A DNA stretch of 64,000 nucleotides, from assembly GCA_022843905.1 (NCBI GenBank), contig JALHMT010000002.1, forward strand, positions 245,042-309,041, given 5' to 3'. A model generated the notes under the pieces. It saw nothing but the letters and a program-made list of their open reading frames with translations. It had not been told where the DNA came from and ran no database searches. This document shows, piece by piece, positions 34,597 to 47,268 of the stretch (position 1 is the stretch's first letter; each line of letters starts with the position of its first letter). This DNA comes from Rubrivivax sp. Its GTDB lineage: Bacteria > Pseudomonadota > Gammaproteobacteria > Burkholderiales > Burkholderiaceae_C. The translations under genes were made by a program, and so were the position numbers.

Positions 34597-35685
34597 GTGA
34601 ACGTCACCCTGCAAGAGCGCATCCAGCACACGATCCGCCAGGACGTGAAGTCGATGCACGCGTATGCCATCCAGCCCAGCGCCGGCTTCCTGAAGCTCGA
34701 CGCGATGGAAAACCCGTTCACGCTGCCGCCCGAGCTGCAGAAGGAGCTGGGCGAGCGCCTGGCCCGCGTGGCCCTCAACCGCTATCCCGTGACCGGTCCG
34801 GGCGAAGTGGTGAAGGCGCTCTCGCGCTTCGTCGAGCTGCCCGCAGCTTGCAAGCTGATGCTGGGCAACGGCTCCGACGAACTCATCGACATGCTGTCGG
34901 TGGCCTGCGACGTGCCGGGCGCCACCGTGCTGGCGCCGCTGCCCGGTTTCGTGATGTACCAGATGTCCGCGCAACTGCGCGGCCTGAACTTCGTCGGGGT
35001 GCCGCTGACCGCCGACTTCCAGCTCGACGAAGCCGCGATGCTCGCCGCGATCGAGCAGCACCGTCCGGCGCTGACCTACATCGCCTACCCCAACAACCCC
35101 ACCGGCAACCTGTTCGACGAGCGGGTCGTCGAACGCATCGTGGCAGCCGTGGGGGCCCAGCGCGGCCTGGTGGTTTTCGACGAGGCCTACCAGCCCTTTG
35201 CCTCACGCACCTGGATGCAGCGCCTGGCGGCCGACGAGCACGTGCTGGTGATGCGCACGCTCAGCAAGTTCGGCCTGGCCGGCGTGCGCATGGGTTACCT
35301 GTGCGGCGCGGCAGCGCTGATCGACGAGGTCGAGAAAGTGCGCCCGCCCTACAACATCAGCGCGCTGAACGCCGAGGCCACGCTGTTCGCGCTGGACCAC
35401 GCCGACGAGTACGCGCGCCAGGCCGCGCTGCTGCGCACCGAGCGCTCGCGCCTGCTGGCGGCGCTGGCCGCTATGCCCGGCGCCCACCCCTTCCCCAGCG
35501 AAGCGAACATGATCCTGGTGCGCGTGCCCGACTCGCAGCGCAGCTTCGACGGATTGAAGCAGCGCGGCGTGCTGGTCAAGCACATCGCCGGGCTGCACCC
35601 GCTGCTGGCCAACTGCCTGCGCCTGACGGTCGGCACGCCGCAGGAGAATGACGCCATGATCTCAGCCCTGAAAGCGAGCCTTTGA
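34597..35685 (+). CDS. hisC: Histidinol-phosphate aminotransferase
   Basis: PLP-dependent transaminase of 362 residues making histidinol phosphate. Motifs are DAMENPF near the start, [30 protein letters not shown] and the PLP lysine in [15 protein letters not shown]. Start GTG 34597 has an upstream GGAGG. It follows hisD-GNAT after 57 nt, the widest gap in the first half of the operon. Confidence 0.95.
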   Translation: MNVTLQERIQHTIRQDVKSMHAYAIQPSAGFLKLDAMENPFTLPPELQKELGERLARVALNRYPVTGPGEVVKALSRFVELPAACKLMLGNGSDELIDMLSVACDVPGATVLAPLPGFVMYQMSAQLRGLNFVGVPLTADFQLDEAAMLAAIEQHRPALTYIAYPNNPTGNLFDERVVERIVAAVGAQRGLVVFDEAYQPFASRTWMQRLAADEHVLVMRTLSKFGLAGVRMGYLCGAAALIDEVEKVRPPYNISALNAEATLFALDHADEYARQAALLRTERSRLLAALAAMPGAHPFPSEANMILVRVPDSQRSFDGLKQRGVLVKHIAGLHPLLANCLRLTVGTPQENDAMISALKASL

Positions 35686-35686
35686 G

Positions 35687-36277
35687 ATGACACGCACGGC
35701 CGAAGTCCGGCGGGACACGAAGGAAACGAAGATCCGCGTGAAGCTGGATCTGGACGGCAAGGGCGACTCGAAGCTGGCCACCGGCATCGGATTCTTCGAC
35801 CACATGCTCGACCAGATCGCGCGGCACGGCCTGATCGACCTCGAGATCGAGGCCGACGGCGACCTGCACATCGACGGCCACCACACGGTGGAAGACGTCG
35901 GCATCACCCTGGGCATGGCGGTGGCGAAGGCGGTGGGCGACAAGGCCGGCATCACGCGCTACGGCCATTCGTACGTGCCTCTGGACGAGGCGCTCTCGCG
36001 CGTCGTGATCGACTTTTCCGGCCGTCCGGGCCTGCACATGCGCGTGCCCTTCAAGGCCGGCATGGTGGGTGCGTTCGACACCCAGCTCACCTACGAGTTC
36101 TTCCAGGGCTTCGTGAACCACGCGCTGGTGACGCTGCACATCGACAACCTGCACGGCGACAACGCACACCACCAGTGCGAGACGGTGTTCAAGGCCTTTG
36201 CGCGAGCACTTCGCATGGCGCTGACGCCCGACCCGCGCTCGGCCGGCGTCATCCCGTCGACCAAGGGCTCGCTGTGA
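35687..36277 (+). CDS. hisB: Imidazoleglycerol-phosphate dehydratase
   Basis: 196-residue monofunctional HisB. Metal-binding His/Glu motifs are intact: [25 protein letters not shown], and the C-terminal [20 protein letters not shown] 35687 begins one base after the hisC stop. Confidence 0.96.
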   Translation: MTRTAEVRRDTKETKIRVKLDLDGKGDSKLATGIGFFDHMLDQIARHGLIDLEIEADGDLHIDGHHTVEDVGITLGMAVAKAVGDKAGITRYGHSYVPLDEALSRVVIDFSGRPGLHMRVPFKAGMVGAFDTQLTYEFFQGFVNHALVTLHIDNLHGDNAHHQCETVFKAFARALRMALTPDPRSAGVIPSTKGSL

Positions 36278-36312
36278 ACCTCGGTCGCGCCCACCGGCCG
36301 GAGGGCTGAGCC

Positions 36313-36954
36313 ATGGCAACGGTCGCGGTGGTCGACTACGGCATGGGCAACCTGCGCTCGGTCTCGCAGGCCGTGATGCATGTGGCGGCAGGCACGGGGC
36401 TGGACGTCATCGTCACCTCGCGCCCCGAAGAGGTGCATGCCGCCGAGCGCGTGGTGCTGCCCGGCCAGGGCGCGATGCGCGACTGCATGCGCGAGCTGCA
36501 CGACTCCGGCCTGAAGGACGCCGTGCTCGATGCCGCCGCGCGCAAGCCGTTGATGGGCGTGTGCGTGGGCATGCAGATGCTGCTCGAACACAGCGAGGAG
36601 CAGGACACCCCGGGCCTGGGCCTGCTGCCCGGCCGCGTGCTGCGTTTTCGCCTGGAAGGGCGCCTGCAGCCCGACGGCAGCCGCTACAAGGTGCCGCAGA
36701 TGGGCTGGAACCAGGTGCTGCAGAGGCCCCATCCCTTGTGGGCCGGTGTGCCCGACGGCGCCTACTTCTACTTCGTGCACAGCTTTTATGCCGCCCCCGC
36801 CGAGCCGCGTCACACGGCCGGCGAAACGGAGTACGGCGGACGCTTTACCTGCGCGCTGGCGCGGGATAACATTTTTGCCACGCAGTTCCACCCCGAGAAG
36901 AGTGCCGACCACGGCCTCACGCTGTACCGCAACTTCCTGCACTGGAAGCCCTAG
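36313..36954 (+). CDS. hisH: Imidazole glycerol phosphate synthase, glutaminase subunit
   Basis: 213-residue class I glutamine amidotransferase that supplies ammonia to HisF. The nucleophile Cys lies in [11 protein letters not shown], and the His-Glu pair in [10 protein letters not shown] strong GGAGGG site precedes the ATG at 36313. In several Burkholderiales a marC gene lies between hisB and hisH; it is absent here. Confidence 0.96.
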   Translation: MATVAVVDYGMGNLRSVSQAVMHVAAGTGLDVIVTSRPEEVHAAERVVLPGQGAMRDCMRELHDSGLKDAVLDAAARKPLMGVCVGMQMLLEHSEEQDTPGLGLLPGRVLRFRLEGRLQPDGSRYKVPQMGWNQVLQRPHPLWAGVPDGAYFYFVHSFYAAPAEPRHTAGETEYGGRFTCALARDNIFATQFHPEKSADHGLTLYRNFLHWKP

Positions 36955-37003
36955 GGTCGCCTTTCTCACCTCCCTCCACCCGACCTCAACGCCCCACCGC
37001 GTC

Positions 37004-37750
37004 ATGCTGCTGATTCCGGCCATCGACCTGAAGGACGGCAAGTGCGTCCGCCTCGAACAGGGAGACATGAACGTCTCCACCACCTTCGGCGAGGACCCTG
37101 CCGCCATGGCCCAGCGCTGGCTGGACGCCGGCGCGCGCCGCCTGCACCTGGTCGACCTCAACGGCGCCTTCGCCGGCAAGCCGGTGAACGAATCGGCCGT
37201 GAAGGCCATCCTGCGCGTGGTGGGCGACCAGATCCCCGTGCAGCTCGGCGGCGGCATCCGTGACCTCGACACCATCGAGCGCTACCTCGACGACGGCTTG
37301 AGCTATGTCGTCATCGGCACGGCGGCCGTCAAGAGCCCGGGGTTCCTGAAGGACGCCTGCAGCGCCTTCGGCGGCCACATCATCGTGGGCCTGGACGCCA
37401 GGGACGGCAAGGTGGCCACCGACGGCTGGAGCAAGCTCACCGGCCACGAGGTGATCGACCTCGCGCGCAAGTTCCAGGACTACGGCGTCGAAGGGGTGAT
37501 CTACACCGACATCGGCCGCGACGGCATGCTCACCGGCATCAACGTCCAGGCCACGGTGAAGCTGGCGCAGGCCCTGACCATTCCCGTCATCGCCTCGGGC
37601 GGGCTGTCCGGCATGTCAGACATCGAGCAGCTCTGCGCGGTGGAGTCCGAAGGCGTCGAAGGCGTCATCTGCGGGCGTTCGATCTACACCGGGGCGCTCG
37701 ACTTCACGGCGGCACAGGTGCGTGCCGATGAACTCGGCAACGCCGGCTGA
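37004..37750 (+). CDS. hisA: ProFAR isomerase HisA
   Basis: 248-residue TIM-barrel isomerase of histidine synthesis. The opening [16 protein letters not shown] carries the catalytic Asp; the second Asp is in [13 protein letters not shown]. Phosphate-binding segments LGGGIRD and ASGGLSG are normal. ATG 37004 is the first codon consistent with family N-termini. Confidence 0.96.
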   Translation: MLLIPAIDLKDGKCVRLEQGDMNVSTTFGEDPAAMAQRWLDAGARRLHLVDLNGAFAGKPVNESAVKAILRVVGDQIPVQLGGGIRDLDTIERYLDDGLSYVVIGTAAVKSPGFLKDACSAFGGHIIVGLDARDGKVATDGWSKLTGHEVIDLARKFQDYGVEGVIYTDIGRDGMLTGINVQATVKLAQALTIPVIASGGLSGMSDIEQLCAVESEGVEGVICGRSIYTGALDFTAAQVRADELGNAG

Positions 37751-37760
37751 TCGGCGCGGC

Positions 37761-38525
<765 letters not shown>

Positions 38526-38528
38526 GCC

Positions 38529-39128
38529 GTGCCGCCGTCCCGCAAGCCCGCCCGCCAGCCGCCCGGTGAGGTTCGGCTGATCGGCGGCCTCTGGAAGCGC
38601 AGCAAGCTGCCGGTGCCCGACGTTCCAGGCCTGCGGCCCAGTCCCGATCGCGTGCGCGAGACCTTGTTCAACTGGCTCGGACAGGACTTGGGTGGCTGGC
38701 GTTGCCTGGACGCCTTCGCCGGCACCGGGGCCCTGGGCCTCGAAGCCGCGTCCCGCGGTGCCGCCGAAGTGCTGCTGCTGGAACGCGACCGCGCGCTGGC
38801 GGCGCAGCTCGAATCCACCCGCCTGCGCCTGGGCGGCACCCAGGTCCGTGTGCAGTGCACCGACGCGCTGGCCTGGATGCGCGGCTGCGCCGCCGAGCGA
38901 TTCGACCTCGTGCTGCTCGACCCGCCGTTCGACGCCGGGCTGTCCGGCCCGGCGCTCGACGCCGCTTCGCGACTGGTGCCCGAGGGCGGTTTTGTGTACC
39001 TGGAAGCCGCAAGCCCCGTGGAAGATCCGCCGGCCACACTCGGCCTCTGGCGCCACGGCCGGGCCGGCGCCGTGCACTATCAGCTGCTGCGACGCGGCTA
39101 CACTGCCGCCGTCCATCCCCCGGGCTGA
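38529..39128 (+). CDS. rsmD: 16S rRNA (guanine966-N2)-methyltransferase
   Basis: 199-residue SAM-dependent methyltransferase acting on the small ribosomal subunit. Motif I is [18 protein letters not shown], the catalytic motif IV LLDPPFD, and the typical opening [15 protein letters not shown] with [15 protein letters not shown]. Start GTG 38529 lies 3 nt after hisF. Confidence 0.93.
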   Translation: MPPSRKPARQPPGEVRLIGGLWKRSKLPVPDVPGLRPSPDRVRETLFNWLGQDLGGWRCLDAFAGTGALGLEAASRGAAEVLLLERDRALAAQLESTRLRLGGTQVRVQCTDALAWMRGCAAERFDLVLLDPPFDAGLSGPALDAASRLVPEGGFVYLEAASPVEDPPATLGLWRHGRAGAVHYQLLRRGYTAAVHPPG

Positions 39129-39145
39129 ACCAGGAGCCGCCTGCC

Positions 39146-40263
<1,118 letters not shown>

Positions 40264-40267
<4 letters not shown>

Positions 40268-40917
40268 GACTTCTCTCCCGCAGGCGGGGTCGGCTCCGCC
40301 ACGGGAGGAGGGCCTGCATCGGGCCTGCGCGGCGGCTTGGGCCGCGGCGGCTGGGCGTGGATCTTCGCCAGCGCCTGCCCCATCGGGCCGCTGAGCAGCA
40401 GGTCGCTGGCTTCCAGCGTGCGTTCGATGACCTTCTCGATCGCCTCGCGGTGGTCGGGCGCGGGCTTGCGCAGCACGTAGTCGACCACCTCGGCGCGCAC
40501 GCCCGGGTGGCCGATGCCCAGGCGCAGCCTCCAGTAGTCTTGCGTGCCCAGCTGCGCCTGGATGTCCTTCAGCCCGTTGTGGCCCGCCGCGCTGCCGCCG
40601 AACTTGAGCTTGGCCTGGCCGGGCAGCAGGTCGAGCTCGTCGTGGACCACGAGGATGTTCGCCGGCTCGATCTTGAAGAAGCGCGCCAGCGCCGCCACCG
40701 ACTGCCCCGAGCGGTTCATGTAGGTCATGGGTTGCAGCAGCCAGACCGGGCCGCCTTCTCGGTTCGCGCGGGCGACCAGGCCGTAGTAGCTGCGCTCGGC
40801 CTGCAGCCGGGCCCCGAGCTTGTCGGCCAGCGCGTCCACCCACCAGAACCCCGCGTTGTGCCGCGTGGCCTCGTATTCAGGGCCGGGGTTGCCCAGGCCG
40901 ACGAAGAGTCGAATCAT
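40264..40917 (-). CDS. pth: Peptidyl-tRNA hydrolase
   Basis: 217-residue enzyme that frees tRNA from stalled peptidyl-tRNA. Catalytic His and neighbours are in [14 protein letters not shown], Asp in [11 protein letters not shown], and Asn in KPMTYMN-like [11 protein letters not shown] and [13 protein letters not shown]. The Pro-rich C-terminal tail ([19 protein letters not shown]) is an extension beyond the normal length. Start at 40917 ([12 protein letters not shown]) is canonical. Confidence 0.95.
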
Positions 40918-40986
40918 GGGGAGGATTATCCGGCTGCACCTGGCCCTGCCCATCCCGCGCAGGTCGGAGCGCCGGCACCAAAGAAG

Positions 40987-41008
40987 AGGGCCCCACTTCG
41001 GGGGCCCT
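40987..41008 (-). terminator. Hairpin after rplY
   Basis: Perfect 8-bp stem AGGGCCCC / GGGGCCCT with loop ACTTCG. On the minus strand it is followed by CTTCTTTGG, a weak U tract. It lies about 50 nt after the rplY stop and before pth. Confidence 0.7.
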
Positions 41009-41059
41009 GCGGCACAGAGTCGACGCGATGGGCCGGCGCACCGCGCCGGCCGCGAAGCG

Positions 41060-41704
41060 TCACTTCTTGTTCTGCTTCTCGTCCTTCTTGGGCTTGGCCT
41101 TGCCCTTGTCGGCAGCGACCACCGCGACCGGCGCCACTTCTTCCTCGACCTTGGGGATCGACACCGAGGCGATCACGGGGTTCAGCGTGCCACGCTTGAC
41201 GACCTTGATGCCCTCGGGCAGCTTCAGGTCGCTGGCGTGCAGCGAGACACCCTTGGTCATGGCGCTGAGGTCGATGGTCAGGAACTCGGGCAACTGCGCA
41301 GCCAGGCACTCGACCTCGAGTTCGGTGGCAACGTGGTTGACCAGGCACTTGTCGGTCTTCACCGCCGGTGAGTTCTCTTCGCCGCTGAAGTGCAGCGGCA
41401 CCTTCTTGCGCAGGCGGGTGGTCTCGTCGACGCGCTGGAAGTCGACGTGCATGACGATGGGCTTCCAGGCGTGCATCTGGAAGTCGCGCAGCACGACCTT
41501 TTCCGACTTGCCGGCCAGGTCCATCTCGAGAATGGTCGAGTGGAAGGCTTCCTTCTTCAGCGCGAAGAAGGTGGCGTTGTGATCGAGTTCGATCATCCTG
41601 GGTTCGCCGGCACCGTAGACGATGCCCGGCACCTTGGCCGCGTGGCGCAGGCGGCGGCTCGCTCCGGTCCCCTGCAGCGTACGCTCGTAAGCTGTGAATT
41701 TCAT
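41060..41704 (-). CDS. rplY: 50S ribosomal protein L25 / Ctc
   Basis: 214-residue long-form L25 that binds 5S rRNA. The N-terminal domain has [20 protein letters not shown] and [17 protein letters not shown]; the Ctc-type C-terminal domain follows, with a Lys-rich tail. Start 41704. Downstream of prs, as usual in beta- and gammaproteobacteria. Confidence 0.95.
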   Translation of the reverse strand: MKFTAYERTLQGTGASRRLRHAAKVPGIVYGAGEPRMIELDHNATFFALKKEAFHSTILEMDLAGKSEKVVLRDFQMHAWKPIVMHVDFQRVDETTRLRKKVPLHFSGEENSPAVKTDKCLVNHVATELEVECLAAQLPEFLTIDLSAMTKGVSLHASDLKLPEGIKVVKRGTLNPVIASVSIPKVEEEVAPVAVVAADKGKAKPKKDEKQNKK

Positions 41705-41721
41705 GATGACTCCAAAGGTGA

Positions 41722-41767
41722 GGTGCCCGCGACCAGGCACCGGATAACGGCAGGCCTGGGCCTGCCG
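41722..41767 (-). promoter_or_regulatory. Two hairpins in the prs–rplY intergenic leader
   Basis: On the minus strand a 9-bp self-complementary hairpin (CGGCAGGCC / GGCCTGCCG, 41748-41767) is followed by GGTGCC/GGCACC (41722-41741) and then the GGAG-like ribosome-binding site of rplY. It could be an L25 autoregulatory leader or a processing/termination site. No structure was computed. Confidence 0.35.
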
Positions 41768-41800
41768 GCGTGGCGCGCCGCTCCCGGCGCCCCATCGTTT

Positions 41801-42817
41801 CTAGAAATTGTTGTTCTGCTCCGAGAACAGCGAGGTGACCGACTCGCCGTCGCTGATGCGGCGGATCGTCTCGGCGAACAGGAAGGCCACCGACAGCTGG
41901 CGGATCTTGCCGCAGGCCTTGGCCGCACTGCTCATCGGGATGGTGTTGGTGATGACGACCTCGTCGATCTTCGACGCTTCGATGCGCTCGATCGCCGGGC
42001 CCGAGAACACCGGGTGCGTGCAATAGGCGTAGACGGTGCGCGCGCCGCGTTCCTTCAGCACCTCGGCGGCCTTCACCAGCGTGCCCGCGGTGTCGATCAT
42101 GTCGTCCATGATCACGCAGTTGCGGCCGTCGATCTCGCCGATGACGTGCATCACTTCCGACACGTTGGCGGTGGGCCGACGCTTGTCGATGATGGCCAGG
42201 TCGCAACCCAGCTGCTTGGCCAGCGCCCGTGCCCGCACCACCCCGCCGACGTCGGGCGACACGACCACCAGGTCGCGGTAGTTCTTGCTCTTCAGGTCGG
42301 ACAGCAGCACCGGGCTGGCGTAGATGTTGTCGACCGGGATGTCGAAGAAGCCCTGGATCTGGTCGGCGTGCAGGTCCATCGTGAGCAGCCGTTCGACGCC
42401 CACGGTCTCGAGCATGTTGGCCACCACCTTGGCGCTGATGGGCACGCGCGTCGAACGCGGCCTGCGGTCCTGCCGGGCGTAACCGAAGTACGGAATCACC
42501 GCGGTGATGCGGCGAGCGCTGGCGCGCTTCAGGGCATCGACCATGATGAAGAGTTCCATCAGGTTCTCGTTCGTCGGCGAGCAGGTGGGCTGCACGACGA
42601 AGACGTCGCGGGCGCGCACGTTCTGCCGGATCTCGACGGTGACTTCCCCGTCGGAGAAGCGCCCCACCATCGCCTGACCGAGCTCGACGTTCAGGTGCGT
42701 GGCGATCTCCTGCGCCAGCACCGGGTTGGCGTTGCCGGTGAAGAGCACGGTGTTGAACAGCACGGTGGGATCTCCCGAGGGCGCCCTGGTCGGGGCCTGT
42801 CTGGCCGGTGTCGGCAT
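41801..42817 (-). CDS. prs: Ribose-phosphate pyrophosphokinase
   Basis: Makes PRPP, the ribose donor for histidine, nucleotide and NAD synthesis. 338 residues from the chosen start. Signatures: [22 protein letters not shown], the PRPP loop [13 protein letters not shown] and [14 protein letters not shown]. The start is uncertain: ATG 42817 gives an 18-residue extension like those in related Prs proteins, while GTG 42763 has a better GGGAG ribosome-binding site. Lies just after tRNA-Gln on the same strand, probably in one transcript with ispE upstream. Confidence 0.94.
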   Translation of the reverse strand: MPTPARQAPTRAPSGDPTVLFNTVLFTGNANPVLAQEIATHLNVELGQAMVGRFSDGEVTVEIRQNVRARDVFVVQPTCSPTNENLMELFIMVDALKRASARRITAVIPYFGYARQDRRPRSTRVPISAKVVANMLETVGVERLLTMDLHADQIQGFFDIPVDNIYASPVLLSDLKSKNYRDLVVVSPDVGGVVRARALAKQLGCDLAIIDKRRPTANVSEVMHVIGEIDGRNCVIMDDMIDTAGTLVKAAEVLKERGARTVYAYCTHPVFSGPAIERIEASKIDEVVITNTIPMSSAAKACGKIRQLSVAFLFAETIRRISDGESVTSLFSEQNNNF

Positions 42818-42843
42818 TTTCGAACCAGCCTCAGATGAAGGTT

Positions 42844-42920
42844 TGGCAGGGGAGGAAGGACTCGAACCCTCGCATGTCGGAATCAAAATCCGATGCCTTG
42901 ACCAACTTGGCGACTCCCCT
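42844..42920 (-). tRNA. tRNA-Gln (UUG)
   Basis: 77-nt cloverleaf with encoded CCA (42844-42846). Acceptor AGGGGAG pairs with CTCCCCT; the TψC arm GAGGG-TTCGAGT-CCTTC is clear. The anticodon loop TTTTGAT gives TTG at 42884-42886. Located between ispE and prs, its usual place in Burkholderiales. Confidence 0.95.
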
Positions 42921-42966
42921 ACACAGGACACCGCACGCTTGCACGTGCGCCACCCTACAACTCTGC

Positions 42967-43911
42967 TCAGCGTGCCCAGTCGCCCAAGGGGTGACGAGGC
43001 AGACTGCGGCACATCCGGACCACCCATCCCGGTGGCAGACCCTGGTTCAGGTCCACCGCCGGCGTCGCCATGGGCTCGCCGCTTGCACCGACTCTCGAAA
43101 AGACCGCGCTACCCGAGCCCGTCATGCGGCTGTTGCCGAAACGCGCTTCAAGCCAGACCAGCGCCTGGGCCACTTCAGCGCATTGCAGGACTGCGGGAGC
43201 TTGAAGGTCGTTGCGACCGAACCCCTCCACCCAATCCTGCGGTGCACGCCGTGCCGGCCGCAACGCCCCCCTGTCTTGACCCGTGCTTTGCCCGGTGTCT
43301 TGAGCCTCTTCGAAAGAGCCCAAAAGTATAACAGGATCCGTGTCGCGGACCAGGGCCGGGTGCGTGAAGATGTCCTGTGTGGCGATGGCCGCGGCAGGCT
43401 TGAGCACCGCATAGGCGGTCTGCGGCCACTCCAGTGGCGTGAGCCTTTCGCCGATTCCTTCGACAAAGGCATTGCTGCCGCCGACGAAGAAGGGCACGTC
43501 CGCGCCCAGGCGTGCGGCCACCTCGAGCAGGCGCGCACGCGGCCAGCCGAGCGACCACAGGCGGTTCAGCGCCAGCAGGGTGGTGGCCGCGTCGGAGCTG
43601 CCACCGCCCATGCCTGCACCCCAGGGCAGGTGCTTGTGGATGGAGATGTCCACGCCCAGCGCCGTGCCGCTGGCCGCCTGCAGCGCACGTGCAGCGCGCA
43701 GGCAGAGGTCATCGTCGGGAAGGCTGGCCTCCAGGTCGTGGCGCTGCAGGCGTCCGTCGTCTCGGCGCTCGAAGTGCAGCCTGTCGGCCCAGTCGATCAG
43801 CACGAACGGTGACTGCAGCAGGTGATAGCCGTCGGCCCGGCGGCCGATCACGTGCAGGAAGGCGTTGAGCTTGGCGGGGGCGGGCAGGTCGTAGAGAGCG
43901 CGCAGCGTCAT
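42967..43911 (-). CDS. ispE: 4-diphosphocytidyl-2-C-methyl-D-erythritol kinase
   Basis: GHMP kinase of the MEP isoprenoid pathway, 314 residues. It starts with [20 protein letters not shown], has the ATP-binding [19 protein letters not shown], and ends with MTGSGSAVF. Between ILLGSFEEA and [10 protein letters not shown] lies an insert of about 30 residues rich in Gln, Gly and Arg whose DNA is locally less GC-rich. The insert is likely a surface loop. Transcribed upstream of tRNA-Gln and prs. Confidence 0.94.
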   Translation of the reverse strand: MTLRALYDLPAPAKLNAFLHVIGRRADGYHLLQSPFVLIDWADRLHFERRDDGRLQRHDLEASLPDDDLCLRAARALQAASGTALGVDISIHKHLPWGAGMGGGSSDAATTLLALNRLWSLGWPRARLLEVAARLGADVPFFVGGSNAFVEGIGERLTPLEWPQTAYAVLKPAAAIATQDIFTHPALVRDTDPVILLGSFEEAQDTGQSTGQDRGALRPARRAPQDWVEGFGRNDLQAPAVLQCAEVAQALVWLEARFGNSRMTGSGSAVFSRVGASGEPMATPAVDLNQGLPPGWVVRMCRSLPRHPLGDWAR

Positions 43912-43939
43912 GGGCCGGATCCCTGGATGTCGAGGCGGC

Positions 43940-44479
43940 TCACCGATCGAGCCTGACGCGCACGATGACGGCAGGCGGCTCGTCGCGCACCGCGTCTATC
44001 CAGCCCTCGGCAAGCCGCGCCAGCGAGATGCGCCAGCCGAGCTGCGCGAAGCCGTCCGGCAGGGGCTCGCTCGGCGCACCCGACCAGGGGCGGCCAGCCA
44101 GCCAGTCGGGCCAGGCCTGCAGTGGCAGGGCCTCTCCCAGCGCCTGGCGCGACAGCTGATCGAGGTCGGCGAAGCTCGCTTCGCCCTCGGGCGTGATCAG
44201 GCGGGCCCGGCCGGGTGCCCACTGCGCTTGCGCCACCAGGGTGCCCAGCGGCGAGGTCAGGCGGAGCTCCCCACTGCGGGACGATCCGCGCAGGTCGAAG
44301 GCGCTGCTGGCGCTGCGGACAGGTTGCGTTCCCTGCGCGTCGATTCGCACCGACAGGCGACCCGAGGTCCAGGGCATGTCGGCGATGTCGGGCGCGCGCG
44401 TTGCGCAGGCGCCCAGCAGCATGGCCGCAGCCCCGGCCGTCAGCAACTGCCGGCACCGCCGCAGGGCACCCAAGGTCAA
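43940..44479 (-). CDS. lolB: Outer-membrane lipoprotein LolB
   Basis: 179-residue lipoprotein receptor that inserts lipoproteins into the outer membrane. Signal with lipobox LLGACAT; the mature part has WTSGRLSVRIDAQ, GELRLTSPLGTLVAQAQW and LPLQAWPDWLAGRPW, as in LolB. It overlaps the TPR gene upstream by 4 nt and precedes ispE, the conserved lolB-ispE pair. Confidence 0.9.
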   Translation of the reverse strand: MTLGALRRCRQLLTAGAAAMLLGACATRAPDIADMPWTSGRLSVRIDAQGTQPVRSASSAFDLRGSSRSGELRLTSPLGTLVAQAQWAPGRARLITPEGEASFADLDQLSRQALGEALPLQAWPDWLAGRPWSGAPSEPLPDGFAQLGWRISLARLAEGWIDAVRDEPPAVIVRVRLDR

Positions 44480-46272
44480 AGATCGACCTTCAGACGCGCC
44501 AGGGTCTCGCGAAGGGCTTCGTTGCCGTCGTCCCGCGCGCGAGCATCACGCCACACCCGGCGCGCTTCGTCGCGCTGGCCCGAGGCCCACAGCACCTCGC
44601 CCAGGTGCGCGCCGATCTCGGCGTCGGGACGGGCTGCATAGGCGCGGCGCAACAAGCGCAGCGCCTCGTCGAGGTTGCCCATGCGGTACTCGACCCAGCC
44701 CAGGCTGTCGGTGATGAAGGGATCGCCGGGCGCCAGCTCCAGTGCGCGCTGGATGAGCTGTCGTGCCTCGGGCAGTCGCAGGTTGCGGTCGGCCAGCGAG
44801 TAGCCCAGCGCATTGAAGGCGTGGGCGTTGTCGGGCTTGAGCTCGATCACCTGGCGCAGCAAGCGCTCGGCATCGTCCATGCGGTCGATCTTCTCGGCCA
44901 TCATGGCCTGTTCGTAGAGCAGGTCGGCGTCACCGGTGAAGCGCTGACTGGCCGCGGCGAGCACGGCATAGGCTTCGCCCCAGCGCTTGACTTCGCGCAG
45001 CATGCCGGCTTCGGCCACCAGCTTGGCGCGTGCGTCCTCGGGGGTTCGTTCGGGCGCCAGACGCAGCGTGTTGCGAGCCTCGTCGAGCCGCCCCTGGCGC
45101 GCCAGCAGCGTGGCGCGACGCGCCTGCACTTCCAGCGCCCGGCGCGGATCGTCGATCTTCTTCAGCCAGCCCTCGGCCGCGTTGAAGTCGCCGCGCTGCT
45201 CGGCCGAACGCGCCAGCAGCAGCCAGGCTTCGACGACGCCCTGGTCGCTGCGCGGCGTCGTGTCCTCGTCGTCGTCGTCGTCCTGGGCCGGCACGGCTGA
45301 CGCCGCAGCCGGCTGGGCTGCCGTGGACTGGGCCAGCTCGATGTAGCGCTGCAGCGCGGTCTCGGCCTGCGCGAAATGGCGCATGTCCAGGTGCAGCGCA
45401 CCCAATGTCAGGTAGGGAGGGGCCAGGTCGGGCTGTTGCCGGGTGACGAGCTCGAGCTGCGTCACCGCGTCCGCAAAACGCTGCGATGCCGTCAACACGC
45501 GCACATAGGCCAGCCGTAGCGCAGCTTCGGGCTTGCCCGTCTCCAGATGCTGGGTGACGAAGCGCTCGGCCAGCGGCCGTGTGGCCATCAGTTCCATCGC
45601 CAGCAGGGCCGGCCCCGGGGCCGTCGGATCGCGCTTCTGGGCTTGTTCGATCAGGCTGATGGCGCGGTCGGGGTTGCCGGCGGCGAGCCAGCCGCGGCCC
45701 GACGCCACCAGGGCGGGCACGGCCAGGGCCGGGTCCCTCAGGTACGGCGCCAGCACCTCGTCGAGCACCTGGGCCGCGCGCTGCTTGTCGGTCGAACGCT
45801 GCAGGGCCCGAGGCAGGGCGGCGATGAGCGAGGGGCGCTCGGCCGCGGGTGTCAGGCGGACCAGCGCACCGAGCGGCTCGGCCGCGTCGACCAGCCGGTT
45901 CAGCGCCGAGAGAATCTGCACTTCCATGCGGGCGGCGTTCAGGGACTGCGGCAGCGCCTGGCGCCAGGCGCGCGCGGCGCCGAGCGCCTGGTCGCCGGCA
46001 CGGGCCTGCAGTGCGATGTCGACAGCGCGGCGGAACACCGTCTCGTCGCGCGTGCGACGGGCGGCGTCGAGCAGGATCTCGTAGGCCGTGCCCGCCTGCC
46101 CGGACGCAAACTCCATCTCGCCGATGATGAGCTGATAGAACAGCGGGGCGTCGAGGGTCGAGTTGACGACGGGCGCCGGCGCAGGCGTGTCGGTCGAAGC
46201 CCAGGCCGACCAGGCCGTGGTGACTGCAGCCACACAGGTGACTGCTCGGCGCCAACGGGGGTACTTGCTCAT
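44476..46272 (-). CDS. Exported tetratricopeptide-repeat protein
   Basis: 598 residues with an N-terminal signal peptide ([17 protein letters not shown]) and many TPR units, such as DALFYQ-like helices, [46 protein letters not shown] and [20 protein letters not shown]. An acidic stretch ([10 protein letters not shown]) interrupts the array. The protein is the usual upstream partner of lolB and may help outer-membrane assembly. Start 46272 is backed by GGAG 8 nt upstream. Confidence 0.88.
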   Translation of the reverse strand: MSKYPRWRRAVTCVAAVTTAWSAWASTDTPAPAPVVNSTLDAPLFYQLIIGEMEFASGQAGTAYEILLDAARRTRDETVFRRAVDIALQARAGDQALGAARAWRQALPQSLNAARMEVQILSALNRLVDAAEPLGALVRLTPAAERPSLIAALPRALQRSTDKQRAAQVLDEVLAPYLRDPALAVPALVASGRGWLAAGNPDRAISLIEQAQKRDPTAPGPALLAMELMATRPLAERFVTQHLETGKPEAALRLAYVRVLTASQRFADAVTQLELVTRQQPDLAPPYLTLGALHLDMRHFAQAETALQRYIELAQSTAAQPAAASAVPAQDDDDDEDTTPRSDQGVVEAWLLLARSAEQRGDFNAAEGWLKKIDDPRRALEVQARRATLLARQGRLDEARNTLRLAPERTPEDARAKLVAEAGMLREVKRWGEAYAVLAAASQRFTGDADLLYEQAMMAEKIDRMDDAERLLRQVIELKPDNAHAFNALGYSLADRNLRLPEARQLIQRALELAPGDPFITDSLGWVEYRMGNLDEALRLLRRAYAARPDAEIGAHLGEVLWASGQRDEARRVWRDARARDDGNEALRETLARLKVDL

Positions 46273-46303
46273 CGAGGCTCCAGACGCTGAACGTTCATTC
46301 TCA

Positions 46304-46309
46304 CATAAT
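46304..46309 (+). promoter_or_regulatory. Candidate -10 element of mutM
   Basis: CATAAT ends 6 nt before the mutM ATG in the 43-nt divergent gap with the TPR gene. It implies a leaderless or near-leaderless mRNA; no clear -35. Confidence 0.3.
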
Positions 46310-46315
46310 GGTTTC

Positions 46316-47137
46316 ATGCCAGAACTCCCCGAAGTCGAGGTCACCCGGCGGGGAATCGACGGCCCGCTGCGCGGCGCGCGAGTGCAGTCTCTCAGTCTCG
46401 GAAAGCCCCTGCGCTGGCCGCTGGGCATCGCACCGGCGACGCTGGAGGGGGCGGCCATCGACGGCGTCTCTCGCCGCGGCAAGTACCTGTGGCTGCAGTT
46501 CAGTGAAGGTGCCGGCGGCTTGCTGATCCACCTGGGCATGTCGGGGTCCCTGTCCTTGCTGCAAGAGCCGGGTCCGCCCGGTCCGCACGATCATTTTTCG
46601 ATGGGCACCAGCGCCGGCACCCTGCGACTGACCGACCCGCGGCGTTTCGGCGCCGTCGTGTGGTCCGCGGCGCTGGAGCACGAGCCTGCCGCACGCCTGC
46701 TGTCGCGTCTGGGGCTGGAGCCTTCCGACCCGGCGCTCACGCCCGGGCTGTTCCACGCCGCCTTGAAGGGCCGCCGCACGCCGATCAAGTCGCTGCTGCT
46801 GTCCGGCGAGGTGGTGGTGGGCGCAGGCAACATCTATGCCTGCGAGGCGCTGCACGCCGCCGGCATCGACCCGCGTCTGCGCAGCGACCGCATCAGCAGG
46901 CCGCGTGCCGCCCGGCTGCTGCAGGCCGTGCGCGAGACGCTGGAGCGCGCGCTGGCGCTGGGCGGCTCGACCCTGCGCGACTTTCGCGACGCCCACGGCA
47001 TGGACGGCGAGTTCCAGTCGGAAGCCCGCGTCTACGGCCGCGAAGGCCAGGACTGTGCGCGCTGTGGCGGCATCGTCAGGCGGCTCGTGCAGGCACAGCG
47101 CTCGACCTACTTCTGCGCCGGCTGTCAGCGGCGCTGA
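46316..47137 (+). CDS. mutM: Formamidopyrimidine-DNA glycosylase
   Basis: 273-residue DNA repair glycosylase/lyase that removes 8-oxoguanine. Pro1-Glu2 catalytic N-terminus after Met removal ([13 protein letters not shown]), helix-two-turn-helix [14 protein letters not shown], and the C-terminal zinc finger [15 protein letters not shown] with FCAGCQRR. Works with MutY, encoded 2 kb downstream, against oxidised guanine. Confidence 0.97.
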   Translation: MPELPEVEVTRRGIDGPLRGARVQSLSLGKPLRWPLGIAPATLEGAAIDGVSRRGKYLWLQFSEGAGGLLIHLGMSGSLSLLQEPGPPGPHDHFSMGTSAGTLRLTDPRRFGAVVWSAALEHEPAARLLSRLGLEPSDPALTPGLFHAALKGRRTPIKSLLLSGEVVVGAGNIYACEALHAAGIDPRLRSDRISRPRAARLLQAVRETLERALALGGSTLRDFRDAHGMDGEFQSEARVYGREGQDCARCGGIVRRLVQAQRSTYFCAGCQRR

Positions 47138-47142
47138 AGACA

Positions 47143-47172
47143 GACACCCCGGCCGCGCCCGGTGTTTTTTCT
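47143..47172 (+). terminator. Rho-independent terminator of mutM
   Basis: An imperfect stem (GACACCCCGG / CCCGGTGT) runs directly into TTTTTTCT at 47165-47172, 6 nt past the mutM stop. Confidence 0.75.
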
Positions 47173-47268
47173 CGCGCTGTCGCGTCATGGGCGTGTGAGC
47201 AAGAGTTACCGGCAGGCAGACCCGGTTGCTCTGAGCTAGCATCATTTTTTGTCGTCCTTGACCCGGGC

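Noticed and set aside
32482..35061. 859-codon minus-strand frame across hisG-hisD-hisC
   Set aside because: Antisense shadow of well-recognised his genes; no motif, low-complexity composition.
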